From positions 28,090,597-28,154,596 of the forward strand of contig NC_049983.1 of the NCBI RefSeq assembly GCF_000003815.2: a stretch of DNA of 64,000 bases. The letters are read 5' to 3'. Position numbers and translations under genes: made by a program. The stretch comes from Branchiostoma floridae (taxonomy: Eukaryota; Chordata; Leptocardii; Amphioxiformes; Branchiostomatidae). Below are positions 11,001-22,285 of the stretch, one piece after another. Each line of letters starts with the position of its first letter. Within the stretch, counting starts at the first letter, position 1. The notes under the pieces were generated by a model that worked only from the letters and a program-made list of their open reading frames with translations, ran no database searches and was not told where the DNA came from.

Positions 11001-12671
11001 GTTCGAAACAAACAAGAAGCTGAAATTCACCAAACCATTAACAAAGTCACCCTGCACAGGAGAAGACAGATGTCGACCTCCTTCGACAGGAGCGCATTCA
11101 GGATATCCAGAATGCGCTCCTTCGCTTGCGACGTGTTCTGGATATCCTGGAAGCACTTATAGGATAGACGCACATTTTGGATGCAAACCTATCCCAGATG
11201 TGCTTCTATCCCAAAAGCGTTTCTAGGATATCCAGAATGCGCTTCTTCGCTTGCGACGTGTTCTGGATATCCCAGAAGCGCTTTTAGGATAGAAGTACAT
11301 TCTATCCCAGAAGCGCTTTTATAAGATAGACAACAATCTACTATTCTTGTTAGACGAACATCTGCTTCTATCCAAGAAGCGCTTTTGCGATAAAATACAA
11401 CCTGAGAACTGAATGGCTTGGGGACTTGATTAATGTGCAGCTGGGCGTTTTCATTGACTGTCATGTTTTACGGTACATTTTGTAGTACATCTTGGGATGC
11501 ACTATATTGAGAAGTGCTTTCTGTGTTTTCCTTGTACAGTTATATGGATAAAAATCCTATAGTTGCAATCAAAAGGACAAAATAGTGTTTAATCTGCATG
11601 GAATTAAGTTTAATGAATTTTCCATTATCTGTATACACTGTATACATATCGTCCAGCAGTGAGCAATTACCTCTGTGCATTAACTTACAATAAAGATAAC
11701 TTTTATTATAAGATTTGTCAACTTTTCTTTGCCTAATAAACAGATTTATCCATGAAAGAGAAATAAAAGTTACAAATATGCAGTACGACAGGACTTTGAG
11801 AAATTTATCACTAACTAAAAGGATTGTTGCATATATATATAATCTCATCCAGTTCCTCCATGCTTTTATTTCAGAAAGAAGATGTCTTAGATAAATGACT
11901 GGGCCAATATCATTTCAAAATTTTAATAAACCTTCAAAACAGTATGTTTCGGTTCAACCAGATAGTTGAACATTTGTCAACAAGACAAAAAAATTGTACA
12001 GCGTACTTTCAGCATACCCGCAGCTCCTCCTGCGTCAAAGTTTAACACTACTGTACTCTGAAAATGCTCTGAACACAAGGGCACTCTTTCCAGATGAATG
12101 AGCATTTTGCTCCATGAAATCTAACTTGTGAAACATGTCACACAAAAATATTGTGTGTAAGAATATCTCGATCGCGAGGTCGAACCAAATATGGAAACCT
12201 GGGCGTAAATAATAGCCGCTTGCGGTCCTGTCAATCACCATGATTGACGGCGACAAAGAAGCGCGTATGGGATATCCTGAATGCGCTCTGGTTTAGAGCG
12301 CTTTTAGAATAGAAGCACATTTAGGATGCAGGCCTATCCCAGAAGTGCTTCTATCCTAAAAGCGCTTTTAGGATAGAGCACATTTGGGATAGTACAGCAT
12401 CTAAGGTAAAGAAACCAAGAACACTTGCCCAATGACTGACCTAATCGTATAAAGATATCATCGTTGCTGTTGACTCCCCACACAATGTCGTTCCCTGATG
12501 AGATCTGTTTTAGTCCGCCATCGACGAGTGCCCAGTCCGTGCCCGGAGAGGATTCGTTCTTGTACGTTCCAGTTCTGTAGTAGATCTGGTCGTTACCGTT
12601 CACTCCCCAAACACCTGATGGACCAACCGACACGAACTTCAGCTCTCCGTCAGTTTGTTGCCATCCGGTTC
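8081..12671 (-). CDS. Tectonin beta-propeller module set A (six repeats, four exons)
   Basis: Four phase 1-1 exons, 12441-12671 (231 bp), 8824-8979 (156), 8488-8718 (231) and 8081-8224 (144), encode 2+1+2+1 tectonin repeats. Typical segments are GVWGVNGNDQIYYRTGT, SNQVWGVQSTGQIYRRTG, GVWGVNNNDEIFYRTGT and SNQVWGVGAPNIIFRRLG. Six repeats are what tachylectin-1/tectonin-type six-bladed propellers use. Those lectins bind bacterial or egg-surface glycans, so a carbohydrate-binding role is inferred. All four exons are open. The first intron is swollen to 3.4 kb by a Penelope-like insertion and a foldback element that sets B and C lack. No signal peptide, start or stop exon was found. The exit phase matches the EGF array 0.9 kb downstream. 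Confidence 0.87.
9219..9967. mobile_element. Penelope-like element remnant with inverted arms and target duplication
   Basis: Insertion 9232-9954 is flanked by a 13-bp direct repeat, atcatggaaattc (9219-9231 and 9955-9967). Tectonin sets B and C have this sequence once, as an empty site. Arms 9267-9452 and 9767-9956 are imperfect inverted repeats of about 185 bp. The centre (about 9452-9830, plus strand) encodes a decayed GIY-YIG endonuclease end. CGVIYHIKCQGQ corresponds to the GIY block and TYIEES then KTRFLEHQ to the YIG block, followed by EAIYIRALQPSPNRDGG. A stop and frame changes are present. GIY-YIG plus inverted terminal copies is the Penelope-like arrangement. Confidence 0.75.
9985..10320 (+). 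repeat. Dispersed repeat with CTCF-like core
   Basis: It shares gcagttccagggcaagc, gctagggggcc, ccatagcatgtccaggg and a (cagacacac) tail with copies at about 28.9-29.2, 46.4-46.9 and 61.9-62.1 kb, and partly with 18.55 kb. It ends in aaaactatacgtcttttt. The same position in sets B and C keeps only about the last 50 bp, so those copies appear deleted. Confidence 0.65.
10428..12396. mobile_element. Foldback element(s) in first intron of tectonin set A
   Basis: Sets B and C lack this about 1.97-kb segment. A gcatct hexamer borders it on both sides (10422-10427 and 12397-12402), a possible target duplication. Left arm about 10440-10590 and right arm about 11083-11240 are near-perfect inverted repeats. 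They contain smaller palindromes built on ggatatcc, gcgcattc and aagcgctt. Examples are a 24-bp perfect palindrome at 10449-10472 and a 26-bp one at 12351-12376. A partial third copy lies at about 12160-12396. The AT-rich stretch 11420-12030 carries no recognisable gene. Confidence 0.75.
10700..11162 (+). promoter_or_regulatory. Promoter-like segment with Kozak ATG inside the foldback element
   Basis: Between the foldback arms lie a YY1-like GCCGCCATCTTTG (10703-10715), an ETS core CCGGAAGTCACCG (10917 on), GCCATTTT, a TCTCGCGA element (about 10938) and then CACCATGG at 10954. The ATG at 10956 opens a 68-codon frame starting MDPPHRGSIAISGSIV that runs into the right arm and stops at 11162. 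A GTAGTA donor-like site follows six codons in. It reads like a CpG promoter and first coding exon captured by the element. The frame resembles no family I know. Confidence 0.35.
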
Positions 12672-12984
12672 CTACATTTGTAGAAAAAAATGGATCCTCT
12701 GAATTGTGTCATGACCAACCAGCATGTCTCAACAGTAATTGTCACATGCAGGTCATTTGATGTTAAATATGACTATGATTAATCCCGTACATGAGTCAGT
12801 TTCTTAAGTAGTGACAAACCAGGATTGCGTGTACAAAGTACAATCAACATGGAATGTACCTTGAAGTGGTCAGTTAAGTCATTAAATCCATTGATGAATT
12901 TCTTTACCTAAATCATTAGTATGAAGTATGCCAGTTTAACACTCTATGTCCTTCCAAAAACAATTACTTAAGCAGCTGGATACG

Positions 12985-13050
12985 AATTCAATTGGACTCG
13001 GTCAGATGGTTCAGGCAGAGCCACTTCATTTTGTCAGTGACACGGACGAA
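12985..13050 (-). other. Hammerhead-like relic upstream of tectonin set A
   Basis: On the minus strand GTGTCACTGACAAAATG, then GCCTGAACCATCTGACC, aligns with the better copies at 44214-44255 and 33608-33649. The core CTGANGA has become CTGACAA and GAAAC has become GAACC, so this copy is degenerate. Confidence 0.5.
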
Positions 13051-13357
13051 AGGAAGTGGATGTCGTATTTAAAAGAAAAGGTCATTTTAAAACTGCTGGT
13101 ATTTCAGTGCCGTATTTTCTGCTAATATTGTCGCTATTATGTCATGATAACTTGGACATATTGTTGTTTAATTTAATACAGAACAATTGGCCTTTGCAAA
13201 AGGAGTGTTCTATTTATGTCAGAACTAATATCTACATGTAACTGTTAGAGGCTTCTTTGAAAACCGCCAGTTATACACCATTTCGTTCCGAGTCCGAGAG
13301 CTAGCTATTGGTTCCCATGAAAATCATATGTTTACACATGACTTATCAACAAATGAA

Positions 13358-13428
13358 GTTCTAGATCTTCTGCAATACGAGACAAACTACTAGGGCCTTC
13401 ATCTAACCTGTGATTTGTCCGAGTTGAC
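13358..13428 (-). pseudogene. Truncated fourth tectonin set (last-exon remnant D)
   Basis: The sequence gttctagatcttctgcaat to ctaacctgtgatttgtccga matches the 3' intron, donor and last codons (GQITG end) of the 144-bp final tectonin exon in sets A, B and C. Homology is cut off at a minisatellite starting about 13431. It indicates that at least four tectonin sets once existed. Confidence 0.7.
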
Positions 13429-13430
13429 TC

Positions 13431-13566
13431 TACCTCCACCCACCTGCCTTCCCATCATGCATTGCTTCCTGACCTCCACCCACCCGCCTACCCATAATGC
13501 AGTGTTTCCTAACCTCCACCCAATGCCGTCCCATCATGCACTAGTGATTTCCTTACCTCCACCCAG
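13431..13566. repeat. About 45-bp minisatellite, CT/CA-rich
   Basis: Three to four diverged units each contain cctccaccca and catcatgca or cataatgca. The array abuts the broken tectonin remnant D. Confidence 0.75.
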
Positions 13567-13757
13567 GGCATGTTTTCAGTCGGCTTCCATAAAGCCAAAT
13601 TAAAAACACGTATCGCCATTTGGCATGGAGCATAATCGGAAACGCTATCATAATCATAGTTTTCCTAGGCTTGGATGTTGACAATTCTAAGCTACTTAAA
13701 CAGTAATGCTGACTATATTAGAACGTCTGAAATTATCACGGGAAAAATCTTACCTTG

Positions 13758-13857
13758 NNNNNNNNNNNNNNNNNNNNNNNNNNNNNNNNNNNNNNNNNNN
13801 NNNNNNNNNNNNNNNNNNNNNNNNNNNNNNNNNNNNNNNNNNNNNNNNNNNNNNNNN
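13758..13857. other. Assembly gap (100 N)
   Basis: It is exactly 100 N, conventionally a gap of unknown size. Flanks 13567-13757 and 13858-14300 show no gene I can support. Confidence 0.95.
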
Positions 13858-14303
13858 GACCAGCAGCCCCACGGGTACGGACAGTGACGGGTCCATTCTG
13901 CGATAAAAGTCATCAGGAAGTTAGATCATAACCCGACACACGTGCCGCCATTCCATTCTTTCTACACGTTCAACTAAAGCATTCTTCGGTGTGAGCAACA
14001 AGCGGTTAGGAAGATGTTCATATTCAGTAAAAGCAGTAAGTACAAGTAGGTTGCTAGTACCTTGTGCACCGCAGCATGTTTGCTAATTACTACTAACCCT
14101 TAAGCTGCTGGATTTTCAGCTCAGTACACGCTTCTAGTGCTGCAGTTTCCAGAGAAACTCTCTTAGATTGTGAACCAGCTCATGGCGTAATCGAAAAAGC
14201 GCGAGCCATAAAGCAAACGGTACAAAATAGAAGCCAGATAACAACACCTAACAAAACGTAAAAAAATATCCGGAGCGGAATATCTGCTTGGAGTGTAGTC
14301 GCT

Positions 14304-15037
14304 GTGCATCATGATCACCTTTGTTTTCTCTTGGTCATTAGCAATTGCAACTTTGTAACAAGTAACAGGCTTAATGATGTACAGTTTAGTAATGGTATGA
14401 CACATGAGGAAGATACCTGTAGCTCACCCGGAGAGAATATAAAGGTAAGAACTACAGTAGTACAGGAAACTCCTCTGAGACCTGACGGAAAGACCCTGTT
14501 GATAGGTGACTCAAACGTGCGACGATTAGAGACTCTGAGTTACTTCAACACAGACACAGAAGGGTACAAGACAGATAGCCAGCTTGGGATTTCTGCATTC
14601 TCATGTGCAAAAATTGAAACTATAGTATCTAAGCTATCCATTCTGCTATCCGTAGGGACTAAAAAAAAGCAAGTAGTTATACATGCTGGAACAAACAACC
14701 TCGGAACGGACTCGATAGAAGTAATTATGGCTAAATACAAGATGTTTATGAGGAAGTGAAGAGATGTCAACCAGAATGTCAGGTAGTATTTGCAAGCCTG
14801 CTTCCCAGACTAGACAGCAAAGAGAAGAATGACAAGGCTATGCAAGTGAACTGGGAGCTACAGCAACTTGTCAGCCAGCTATATGGTGCCAGGTATATAG
14901 ACTGCACAGACCGGTTTATGGTAGAAGGTCTGGTAGATGCTAGCCTATTTAACACTGATGGTTTACATGTCAATAAAGAGGGCACTGAAATCTGGGCTTC
15001 ATTTATGTTAGATAAGAGGCATACACAGTCACAATAG
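14304..15037 (+). pseudogene. LINE ORF1, SGNH/GDSL-type esterase
   Basis: Block I is KTLLIGDSNVRRLE with the nucleophile Ser of GDS. A VVIHAGTNNLGTDSIEVI block holds the oxyanion/Asn site, and the terminal NTDGLHVNKEGTEIW supplies the catalytic Asp and His. A one-base frameshift near 14745-14757 (stop TGA) splits the frame in two; the second half resumes at EEVKRCQPECQVVFASLLPR. Such esterases are part of ORF1p in several LINE clades and may act on membranes or acetylated substrates. The role here is inferred from the family. Confidence 0.75.
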
Positions 15038-15079
15038 TGTATCATATGGAGCTACTGGTATCCATTTCAGAGAGAACAA

Positions 15080-17267
15080 GCATTCTGGACAGAAATGTCA
15101 GGTATGCGGGGTACAAGGACACAGTGTGAGAGTATGCAGACATAGACCATAATGCTTTACATGTGGACAATATGGCCACAAGTCTTAAGTACTGTAACCT
15201 TGTGTACATGATTTTGCTAATTATTTTGAAGAACTTTTCAATAAGTCAGAAGAGAAATACAGCCGAGAGTAATGCCAATAATATGAGTAAACATTTTGAT
15301 CACTTGGTTTGTAATACTGATCAGTATGTTCACAGCATAGATGAAGAAATATCTGAGGAGGATATTTTTGACAATGTCAAGAATCTCAAAGCAGGCAAAG
15401 CACCTGGCATGGACAAACTATTACCAGAGTTTTTTCATGAGAGTATTGCAATTTTGTTACCATACCTAAAAATGTTATTCAATAAATGTTTCACGCTTGG
15501 TGTCATTCCAAAACAATGGGCAGTAGGTGTTACTCAACCATTATTCAAATCTGGAAACAAAGATGAGGTGGGGAATTATAGAAGAATTACTCTCTTATCA
15601 GTATTTGGCAATTTTTTTCTTGCAATCCTGGGGAAAAGATTGAATAATTGGGGTCAGGCTGAAGAAAAACTAGTGGAATCGCAAATGGGGTTTAGGAAGG
15701 GTTATGGTGTTTTAGATAATTTGTTCTGTCTAAATGCTATGGTGCATAAATATTTATCAATGGTGGACGTTTCTATTGCGCATTTGTTGATTTTTCCAAG
15801 GCCTTCGATAGTGTTAATAGAGGGTATTTGTGGATGAAATTAATAAATGGGGGAGTAAGTGGTAAATGGATTAACTAGTTAAATCACTATATGCCGAAGT
15901 AAAATCCTGTGTCAGACTGAAGAGTGAGATGAGTGAGGTATTTACATGTAATAGATGGGTAAGACAGGGGTGTATATCACCCCCCTACTTCTTTGCCTTC
16001 TTTATAAGTGACTTAGATGATTATTTTTCACAAAGTGGTTGTAGAGGTATACAAGTAGATGATGTTGAAATTGTAAGCTTAATGTTCTCGGATGGTCTAG
16101 CCTTGTGTGCCGACTCAATAGTAGATATTGTGAAAAATGGCAGATGACAGTAAATTTAGTTAAGACTAAAGTGATAGGTTTTAGGAATGGAGGTAAGTTA
16201 AGGCAGTCGGGGAGATGGTTCTATGGTGGAAAGAAAGTTGAAGTGGTAAACACGAGTACTTGGGTATAACCATCTCTTCTAGAGGAAACGTATAGGGCTC
16301 AGGGCACTCTTGCATCACAGGCATCCAAAGCAATTTTCATACTCAAGAAGAGGATTCACAAGTTTGGTGTATTATCCCCAGAGTTAGTCTTTAAATTGTT
16401 TGATACTATTTTGCCTATTATGATGTATGGGTGCGAAATTTGGGGGTTCCATCCGTGTAAACAACTAGAAATAGTACACAATAAATTTTGTAAGTATTAT
16501 CTAGGAGTTAGACATAATGCTTCAAATATAGCAGTTAGAGGAGAATTAGGGAGACATCCTCTTTATATACAGAGACAAATTAGAATTATTAAATTTTGGG
16601 TAAAAGTGTTAGAGATGAATGAGAACAGATATACAAGGAGATGCTACAAACTACTATACGAGCTTGACCAGGTGGACAGGAAGTCCTGGTTAAGCCAGGT
16701 AAAGCAGCCGCTGTTTTCTCATGGTCTGCAAGAAGCATGGTATGGCCAACGGGTAAGTAATAAGGAAGCATTTTTTGAGGTCTTTAAAAAAAGGTCCAAA
16801 CTACAGGCAACTCAAAAATGGAACTATGAGATTGAAAACACTAATAGGCTAGAAACATATTGCATAATCAAAGACAGATTTGTGACAGAAAAGTATCTGA
16901 GCGTTATCAATGTTTTTAACCACAGCAAAGCACTAGCACAGCTGAGATGTGCATCACATGGGCTGATCATAGAACCAGGTCATACTATGTTGACAGACAA
17001 GATAGATTATGTCCACTATGTGAGAAGGGCATCATTGAAAATGAATATCACTTTGTAATGGAATGCCCATTTTCACAGAGTCTGAGAATACAACACCTGC
17101 CCAAATACTACGCCACACGACCGGACCCTCACACGTTCAATGAATTAATGTCAGGTCCCACTATAACTTTGATTAGACAGCTAGGAAAGTTTATTTACAA
17201 TGCCTTCACCTTAAGAGACAAACATATCAATGACCAACAACTCTTTCTGTCGTCCTTGTCTACTTAA
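15080..17267 (+). pseudogene. LINE zinc knuckles and reverse transcriptase
   Basis: CQVCGVQGHSVRVC is a CCHC knuckle and CFTCGQYGHKS a second, incomplete one. RT blocks follow: KAGKAPGMDKLLPEFF, YRRITLLSVFGNFF, QMGFRKGYGVLDNLF, then in another frame FVDFSKAFDSVN (about 15780), VRQGCISPPYFFAFFISDL, and the active-site region LMFSDGLALCADS. The usual F-A-D-D is F-S-D-G, so the second catalytic Asp is lost. The C-terminal part (16396-17058) has MMYGCEIWGFHPC and a following Cys/His zinc motif. Several frame changes are present. Confidence 0.75.
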
Positions 17268-17689
17268 CCTTTGTCCTCCATACTTTATGGATGATTTATT
17301 TTGTGTTGATGTGCAATTACTTCCAATTGACGTACTAAATGCGAGGACTAATCCTTGTGTGGTTTTTGTTTCTTGTGATTTATTTATTCATTTGAAATAG
17401 TTGTTGTATTTTCCACATAAGTTCATGTCCTTGTCAGGTTTTATGATTTCACTTTTGTTCATGAAGTTGTACATTTATTTTAATATAACTATGATTTTGG
17501 TTCTGCTCTTATATTGATCATATTTTCATTTTAACTTATGTACAATTGGTAGCTTTATTTTATTGATTTCATTGTTGAGTGTATGTATATGTCTATGTTA
17601 CATTGCTATGGCCCATTGGCGACAGAGAGCAAATAAAGATCATCACTTCACATCGCCAAAGTTTAAAAGGTTAAACTGTGCATCAGTGC

Positions 17690-18895
17690 AGAAAAACCCG
17701 CCTCGTCGTGTTTAAAACCAACAGCCCTCAGGCGCCCGGCCCAAAGTAGCTATATCGCACGCGCCCTGGCACGCGTACGCACGCGCGCGAACAAGTAAAC
17801 ATGTCAGGACTCTACAGAATTCTTCCGACATAACATATCCCTGAGACACGTCAAATCCCTGTGATCCTAGAAATATGAAAACAGAACATGCACCGTACAA
17901 AATGTCCCACCCTTTTTGGCTCCGACCTCTTTGAAAGAAAAGTCTTATGTCATGCCCACACTTTTAACCGCAAACATCAGGGGTCGATAAGCTTTCGCCG
18001 CCGGGCATGTTCTCAGCGACACGTCTCCTACTTCTACACGGCTGAACCATGCTTTACGCTGTGGGTGCACAAAAGTTACTGACTGACAGTAGCACACAGA
18101 AGTTCCATTCCATTTTGTACAAAAGTCTGAAAGGAATTTGTAAGGCTCTTTTCTACTAGACGGCGAGCCAAGCGATCCAAGTTGAGCAATCAAGGGGGAA
18201 CCAAAATTACTTAAGTGACCAAATTAAATATTCTGCACGTGGTATGAGGTATTATTTAGAAGACAGAGAAACATACAGAACATAAAAAAAAAAACATTTT
18301 TTATCTATGACATTCGCTGCGCGACCTGTCAAATGTTTAGTCCTCAGAAGTCAAAGTAGTGGAAAGGGGTGTAAGACATTGCAGTGGGCAAAAATGAAAA
18401 TACAACTGCATTTGCATAATACGTTTTCAAAGTCTACAAAACAAGCAAATTAACAAATAAATGAGAGTGAAAAGAGCTCAAAGTTTTCTGCCTTTGAAAA
18501 CTCCCAACAATACAGTACTGAACCTTGCCAAGAACGCGACATATAAAAACTGGAAGCCTATCTACAGTACCAGGGTACACCGCTAGGGGGCCATAATCTA
18601 ATCATTTTTCTTGATTTTTCAACACCTATCGGCATATCAACTGCCATAAAGATTCATCGAGTTATGGTAACTAGACAAAAACGCAAGCGCATCAACAGCC
18701 GAAAACAAGGGTGGTCTATGACCGTGTTACAAAGTATTTGGTAACATGTTAGTTTGGTACGTACATGTGACAACACAAAGGTAGCATAACAAAGTAATCA
18801 CATATTCCAGATTAAAAAAGAAAAGCATTGACTATATCTCAATACGCCGACGGCCAATTATTTTGAGAGCCAACATCTCCTTTGCTCAAATAGAT
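17690..18895. other. No gene recognised; partial CTCF-like repeat near 18.55 kb
   Basis: The start is CG-rich (gcacgcgtacgcacgcgcgc). Around 18555-18680 a diverged piece of the dispersed repeat (acagtaccagggtacaccgctagggggcc) can be seen. No coding region is supported. Confidence 0.45.
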
Positions 18896-19711
18896 NNNNN
18901 NNNNNNNNNNNNNNNNNNNNNNNNNNNNNNNNNNNNNNNNNNNNNNNNNNNNNNNNNNNNNNNNNNNNNNNNNNNNNNNNNNNNNNNNNNNNNNNNNNNN
19001 NNNNNNNNNNNNNNNNNNNNNNNNNNNNNNNNNNNNNNNNNNNNNNNNNNNNNNNNNNNNNNNNNNNNNNNNNNNNNNNNNNNNNNNNNNNNNNNNNNNN
19101 NNNNNNNNNNNNNNNNNNNNNNNNNNNNNNNNNNNNNNNNNNNNNNNNNNNNNNNNNNNNNNNNNNNNNNNNNNNNNNNNNNNNNNNNNNNNNNNNNNNN
19201 NNNNNNNNNNNNNNNNNNNNNNNNNNNNNNNNNNNNNNNNNNNNNNNNNNNNNNNNNNNNNNNNNNNNNNNNNNNNNNNNNNNNNNNNNNNNNNNNNNNN
19301 NNNNNNNNNNNNNNNNNNNNNNNNNNNNNNNNNNNNNNNNNNNNNNNNNNNNNNNNNNNNNNNNNNNNNNNNNNNNNNNNNNNNNNNNNNNNNNNNNNNN
19401 NNNNNNNNNNNNNNNNNNNNNNNNNNNNNNNNNNNNNNNNNNNNNNNNNNNNNNNNNNNNNNNNNNNNNNNNNNNNNNNNNNNNNNNNNNNNNNNNNNNN
19501 NNNNNNNNNNNNNNNNNNNNNNNNNNNNNNNNNNNNNNNNNNNNNNNNNNNNNNNNNNNNNNNNNNNNNNNNNNNNNNNNNNNNNNNNNNNNNNNNNNNN
19601 NNNNNNNNNNNNNNNNNNNNNNNNNNNNNNNNNNNNNNNNNNNNNNNNNNNNNNNNNNNNNNNNNNNNNNNNNNNNNNNNNNNNNNNNNNNNNNNNNNNN
19701 NNNNNNNNNNN
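18896..19711. other. Assembly gap (816 N)
   Basis: A run of 816 N of apparently estimated size. Long reading frames across it are artefacts. Confidence 0.95.
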
Positions 19712-21380
19712 GTGTATGTGGCACTGTTAATTTGAATTAAAAAAACTTGAGTGCGGTGCGATATTGTCCTTGTCTGTCCAAAAGCAAATAGAAAAAAAGA
19801 AAAAAAAGCCATGACGCGTCCTGCAAAGCCGACCGTCAGCGTTGGAAACCGCGATCTCCTCCCGTCCTAAGGTTGGCGGACACCAAGCCGCGACGCGCTC
19901 TGCCGTGCAGCTCACACCTCGCCGCGCCTTCTGTGCGACTGCAACGTGGCCACAGTGGTGTGTGGGTCGTGGCAATCGTCGGAGCTCGCCTTTTTTCGTG
20001 ACAGGACGACACACCACGGCGGCAGCCTAGAAAAAACCGCCAAGGCCCGACTTGTTCACGTCGCCAGGAAAGGCCCCGTGATATGCACCGTAGGGTAGGT
20101 TATCGTCAGCCGTGGAAATACCTATTCTCCCGGTCGGTGCGTGAAGCTAAGGGCACCACCCACCGTAGAGTTGGCTATCGTCAGCCGTGGAGACAGTTAA
20201 AATACGTTTTCTCCCGATCAGTACGTGAGGAAACAGCGCCATGTGGCCACAGCCAATCGGTGACCGTGAAAGTCAACAAGTTACGTCTTTTCTGTAGTGC
20301 CAGACCATCTTGGATCGCGTTTTCCGTGTCTGGCTACGTACTCTAGACAGTAAACATGTATTGGACACTTTTAAATCTGAGATAAAATTTGGTTTCTGCA
20401 TTGTATATTCACTGGATCCGAAGGATGTAAAACCAAATAAAAGAAAAAACAAAGTCTTGATAGAAAATCGTAGTGCGGGTAGCTAAACCACGAGAGAAGC
20501 AAAAGTAGTAGGAATAAGCACGATTAACTTCAAATATAAGAACAGAATGAAAATAACCACGGAAAACAGTGCCGATAGAAAACATATGACGTCGCGGTAC
20601 ACGGTCTTTACTCACAGTTGTGTGTTGCTTGGCTTTCCTGGCGGGATTGGCAACCGACGTGCTGGCAACGGTTGCTGCTCGGATAAGCGTCGGTCCTTCC
20701 CACCGACGGCGCGAGCACTATCTGTCTGGCGGCGGTTGATGAAGACTTCGGTGCAGGGACGTCTCTGAGCTGGTTTCTCTCCGCGGTCTGACGCAAGCTG
20801 CAGGCCAGACCTTCTTTTCTAGCCTGTCTGCAAGTCTCCTCCCCTTCCTGTCTCCCACGTGTTGACGGGAATTCCGAGGAGCCAGATACATCACACTTCG
20901 AGGCAGTCACGGAATCCGAGTATTCGTCGACAATCAGATGTGGTGTTCTGGGTATACTAGTATCTCCTCCCCCACAAAAACGATACATCACAACTACTAA
21001 AAATGACAGGTCCGAGTGACATCATTGTTCCCTCAAGCAGATACGCGGTAGCAGTTGCTAGTCACTACCAGGCTCTCAGGAGGGTCGGAAGCAGCAGAAA
21101 TTGGCCACAATCAGGGGTGATACTTTACAAAAAGAGTCAGCTGACCGTAGAAGGTCCAACTGGCCCTTAGAATATCTAGAGCCGATCAACTTCCTATGCA
21201 CGCCATTCCCACTGTTTGCTGAGTTAAACAGATTTTGCGGATAATAATTTACTACATTTATTATTTACGATTATTCTGTTCTAATAAAATTTCGAAGCCT
21301 TTGTGATATGGCTTTTTATATCATACCTGTGAAGCGAAAACGTTCGATACAGGTGTCAGAGATACAGGTGTACGAGATAA
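19712..21380. other. GC-rich stretch, direct repeat, no supported gene
   Basis: CpG-rich sequence at 19810-20060 is followed by two direct copies of about 75 bp at 20083-20230 (ggttatcgtcagccgtgga and ggctatcgtcagccgtgga, each followed by tctcccgrtc). A 127-codon minus-strand frame at 20608-20991 (SRQESQATHNCE end) has no recognisable domain. A segment at 21140-21235 (gaccgtagaaggtccaactg) recurs at 22570-22665. Confidence 0.4.
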
Positions 21381-21384
21381 GGAC

Positions 21385-22040
21385 TTATTTTGATAGCGCG
21401 CGCTGCCTGGCCATCCAAAACAAGTCTATGGAAAACATCACTCTACATTTGGTACATCACTCCTAAACAAGCATTTAAAATTAATGGTAGGCAATGATAT
21501 GCCATACACTATATTGGCACAAAGATTTGATTTGAACAGATCTCAAAGCGTTAAGCTAACGAATGAAGCGTTAACTTGTTTTATGAGCGATTAGAATATA
21601 CAGAAAAAGCACACATGTCTACGGAACCTCGGTGGTTATGAAGAACAGAAAAAAAAGTTAGCAAAAGATTTGCCCCTCCTTAACGGTGGTTTGTGTTAAA
21701 ACGTCTCTTCAAGGACCATCTTCATGACAGCTAGCAAAAATGATCTAGGAACGTTACCCCAAGGGCGCCTTTTTTCATGGTCACAAAGGATTGTTAGTGA
21801 CGGCAACCAGACAGTTCGGCGAGCTTAGGTCGAGCTTAGACTCAACCAAGCATGTGACAACTTGGGTAAAAACTTGGAAAGATCGTCCCCTTTAATGCTC
21901 TCACAAACACGAGTACTAAAGAGAAACAACCCCTTTTCGAACAAAAGTAATTTTGGAGACAAATTGTCCACATTATTTGATGGTAGACCACGAAATCCGT
22001 GATATATGATTACAGAACCAATACAAACTAGTACAGTATA
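21385..22040. repeat. Dispersed repeat R1, copy 1
   Basis: It shares with 27285-27950 the blocks ggccatccaaaac, catcactctacattt and gatgccatacactacattgg, and with 32050-32560 the blocks tgacggcaac, caagcatgtga and ttgatggtaga. The family is unclassified, with no coding capacity seen. Confidence 0.65.
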
Positions 22041-22079
22041 GTTAAAGTAATAATTAAAGACGAAAATAACCACACACAA

Positions 22080-22180
22080 AACACATTCACATGCACACAC
22101 ACAGATATAGATACATAGAAACATAAATATACACACAAACACCACATAGGCACTCACACACACACACGCACACAATGTAC

Positions 22181-22232
<52 letters not shown>

Positions 22233-22285
22233 ACTGATTTAAACACACACAGATATACAAATACACACATTAACACACGCACATA
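22080..22285. repeat. CA-rich microsatellite
   Basis: Imperfect (CA)n, with a pure core at about 22182-22226. Confidence 0.95.

Larger units (their letters stand above)
14304..17680 (+). mobile_element. Jockey-group non-LTR retrotransposon with esterase ORF1, degenerate
   Basis: This plus-strand element contains, in order, an SGNH/GDSL esterase ORF1 (14304-15037), two zinc knuckles (about 15080-15190), a reverse transcriptase (about 15200-16260) and a C-terminal domain with a CPLCEKG...EYHFVMEC zinc motif (to about 17267). The 3' end (gcaaataaagatcatcactt) provides an AATAAA near 17632 with no long poly-A. Esterase ORF1s are known from CR1/L2-related LINEs, so I place it in that broad group. 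Frameshifts, stops and a lost catalytic motif make it inactive. The 5' boundary is uncertain. Confidence 0.8.

Noticed and set aside
18858-19812. Long open frames of almost 300 codons
   Set aside because: They consist of the N gap 18896-19711. The same holds for frames over 13758-13857, 23071-23740 and 33000-33326.
20608-20991. 127-codon minus-strand frame as a gene
   Set aside because: Composition is that of CpG-rich non-coding DNA. No domain, splice context or repeat support was found.
21825-22232. Cys/Val-rich 135-codon frame
   Set aside because: It is read through a CA microsatellite. The frames at 23861-24058 and 30071-30356 fall for the same reason.
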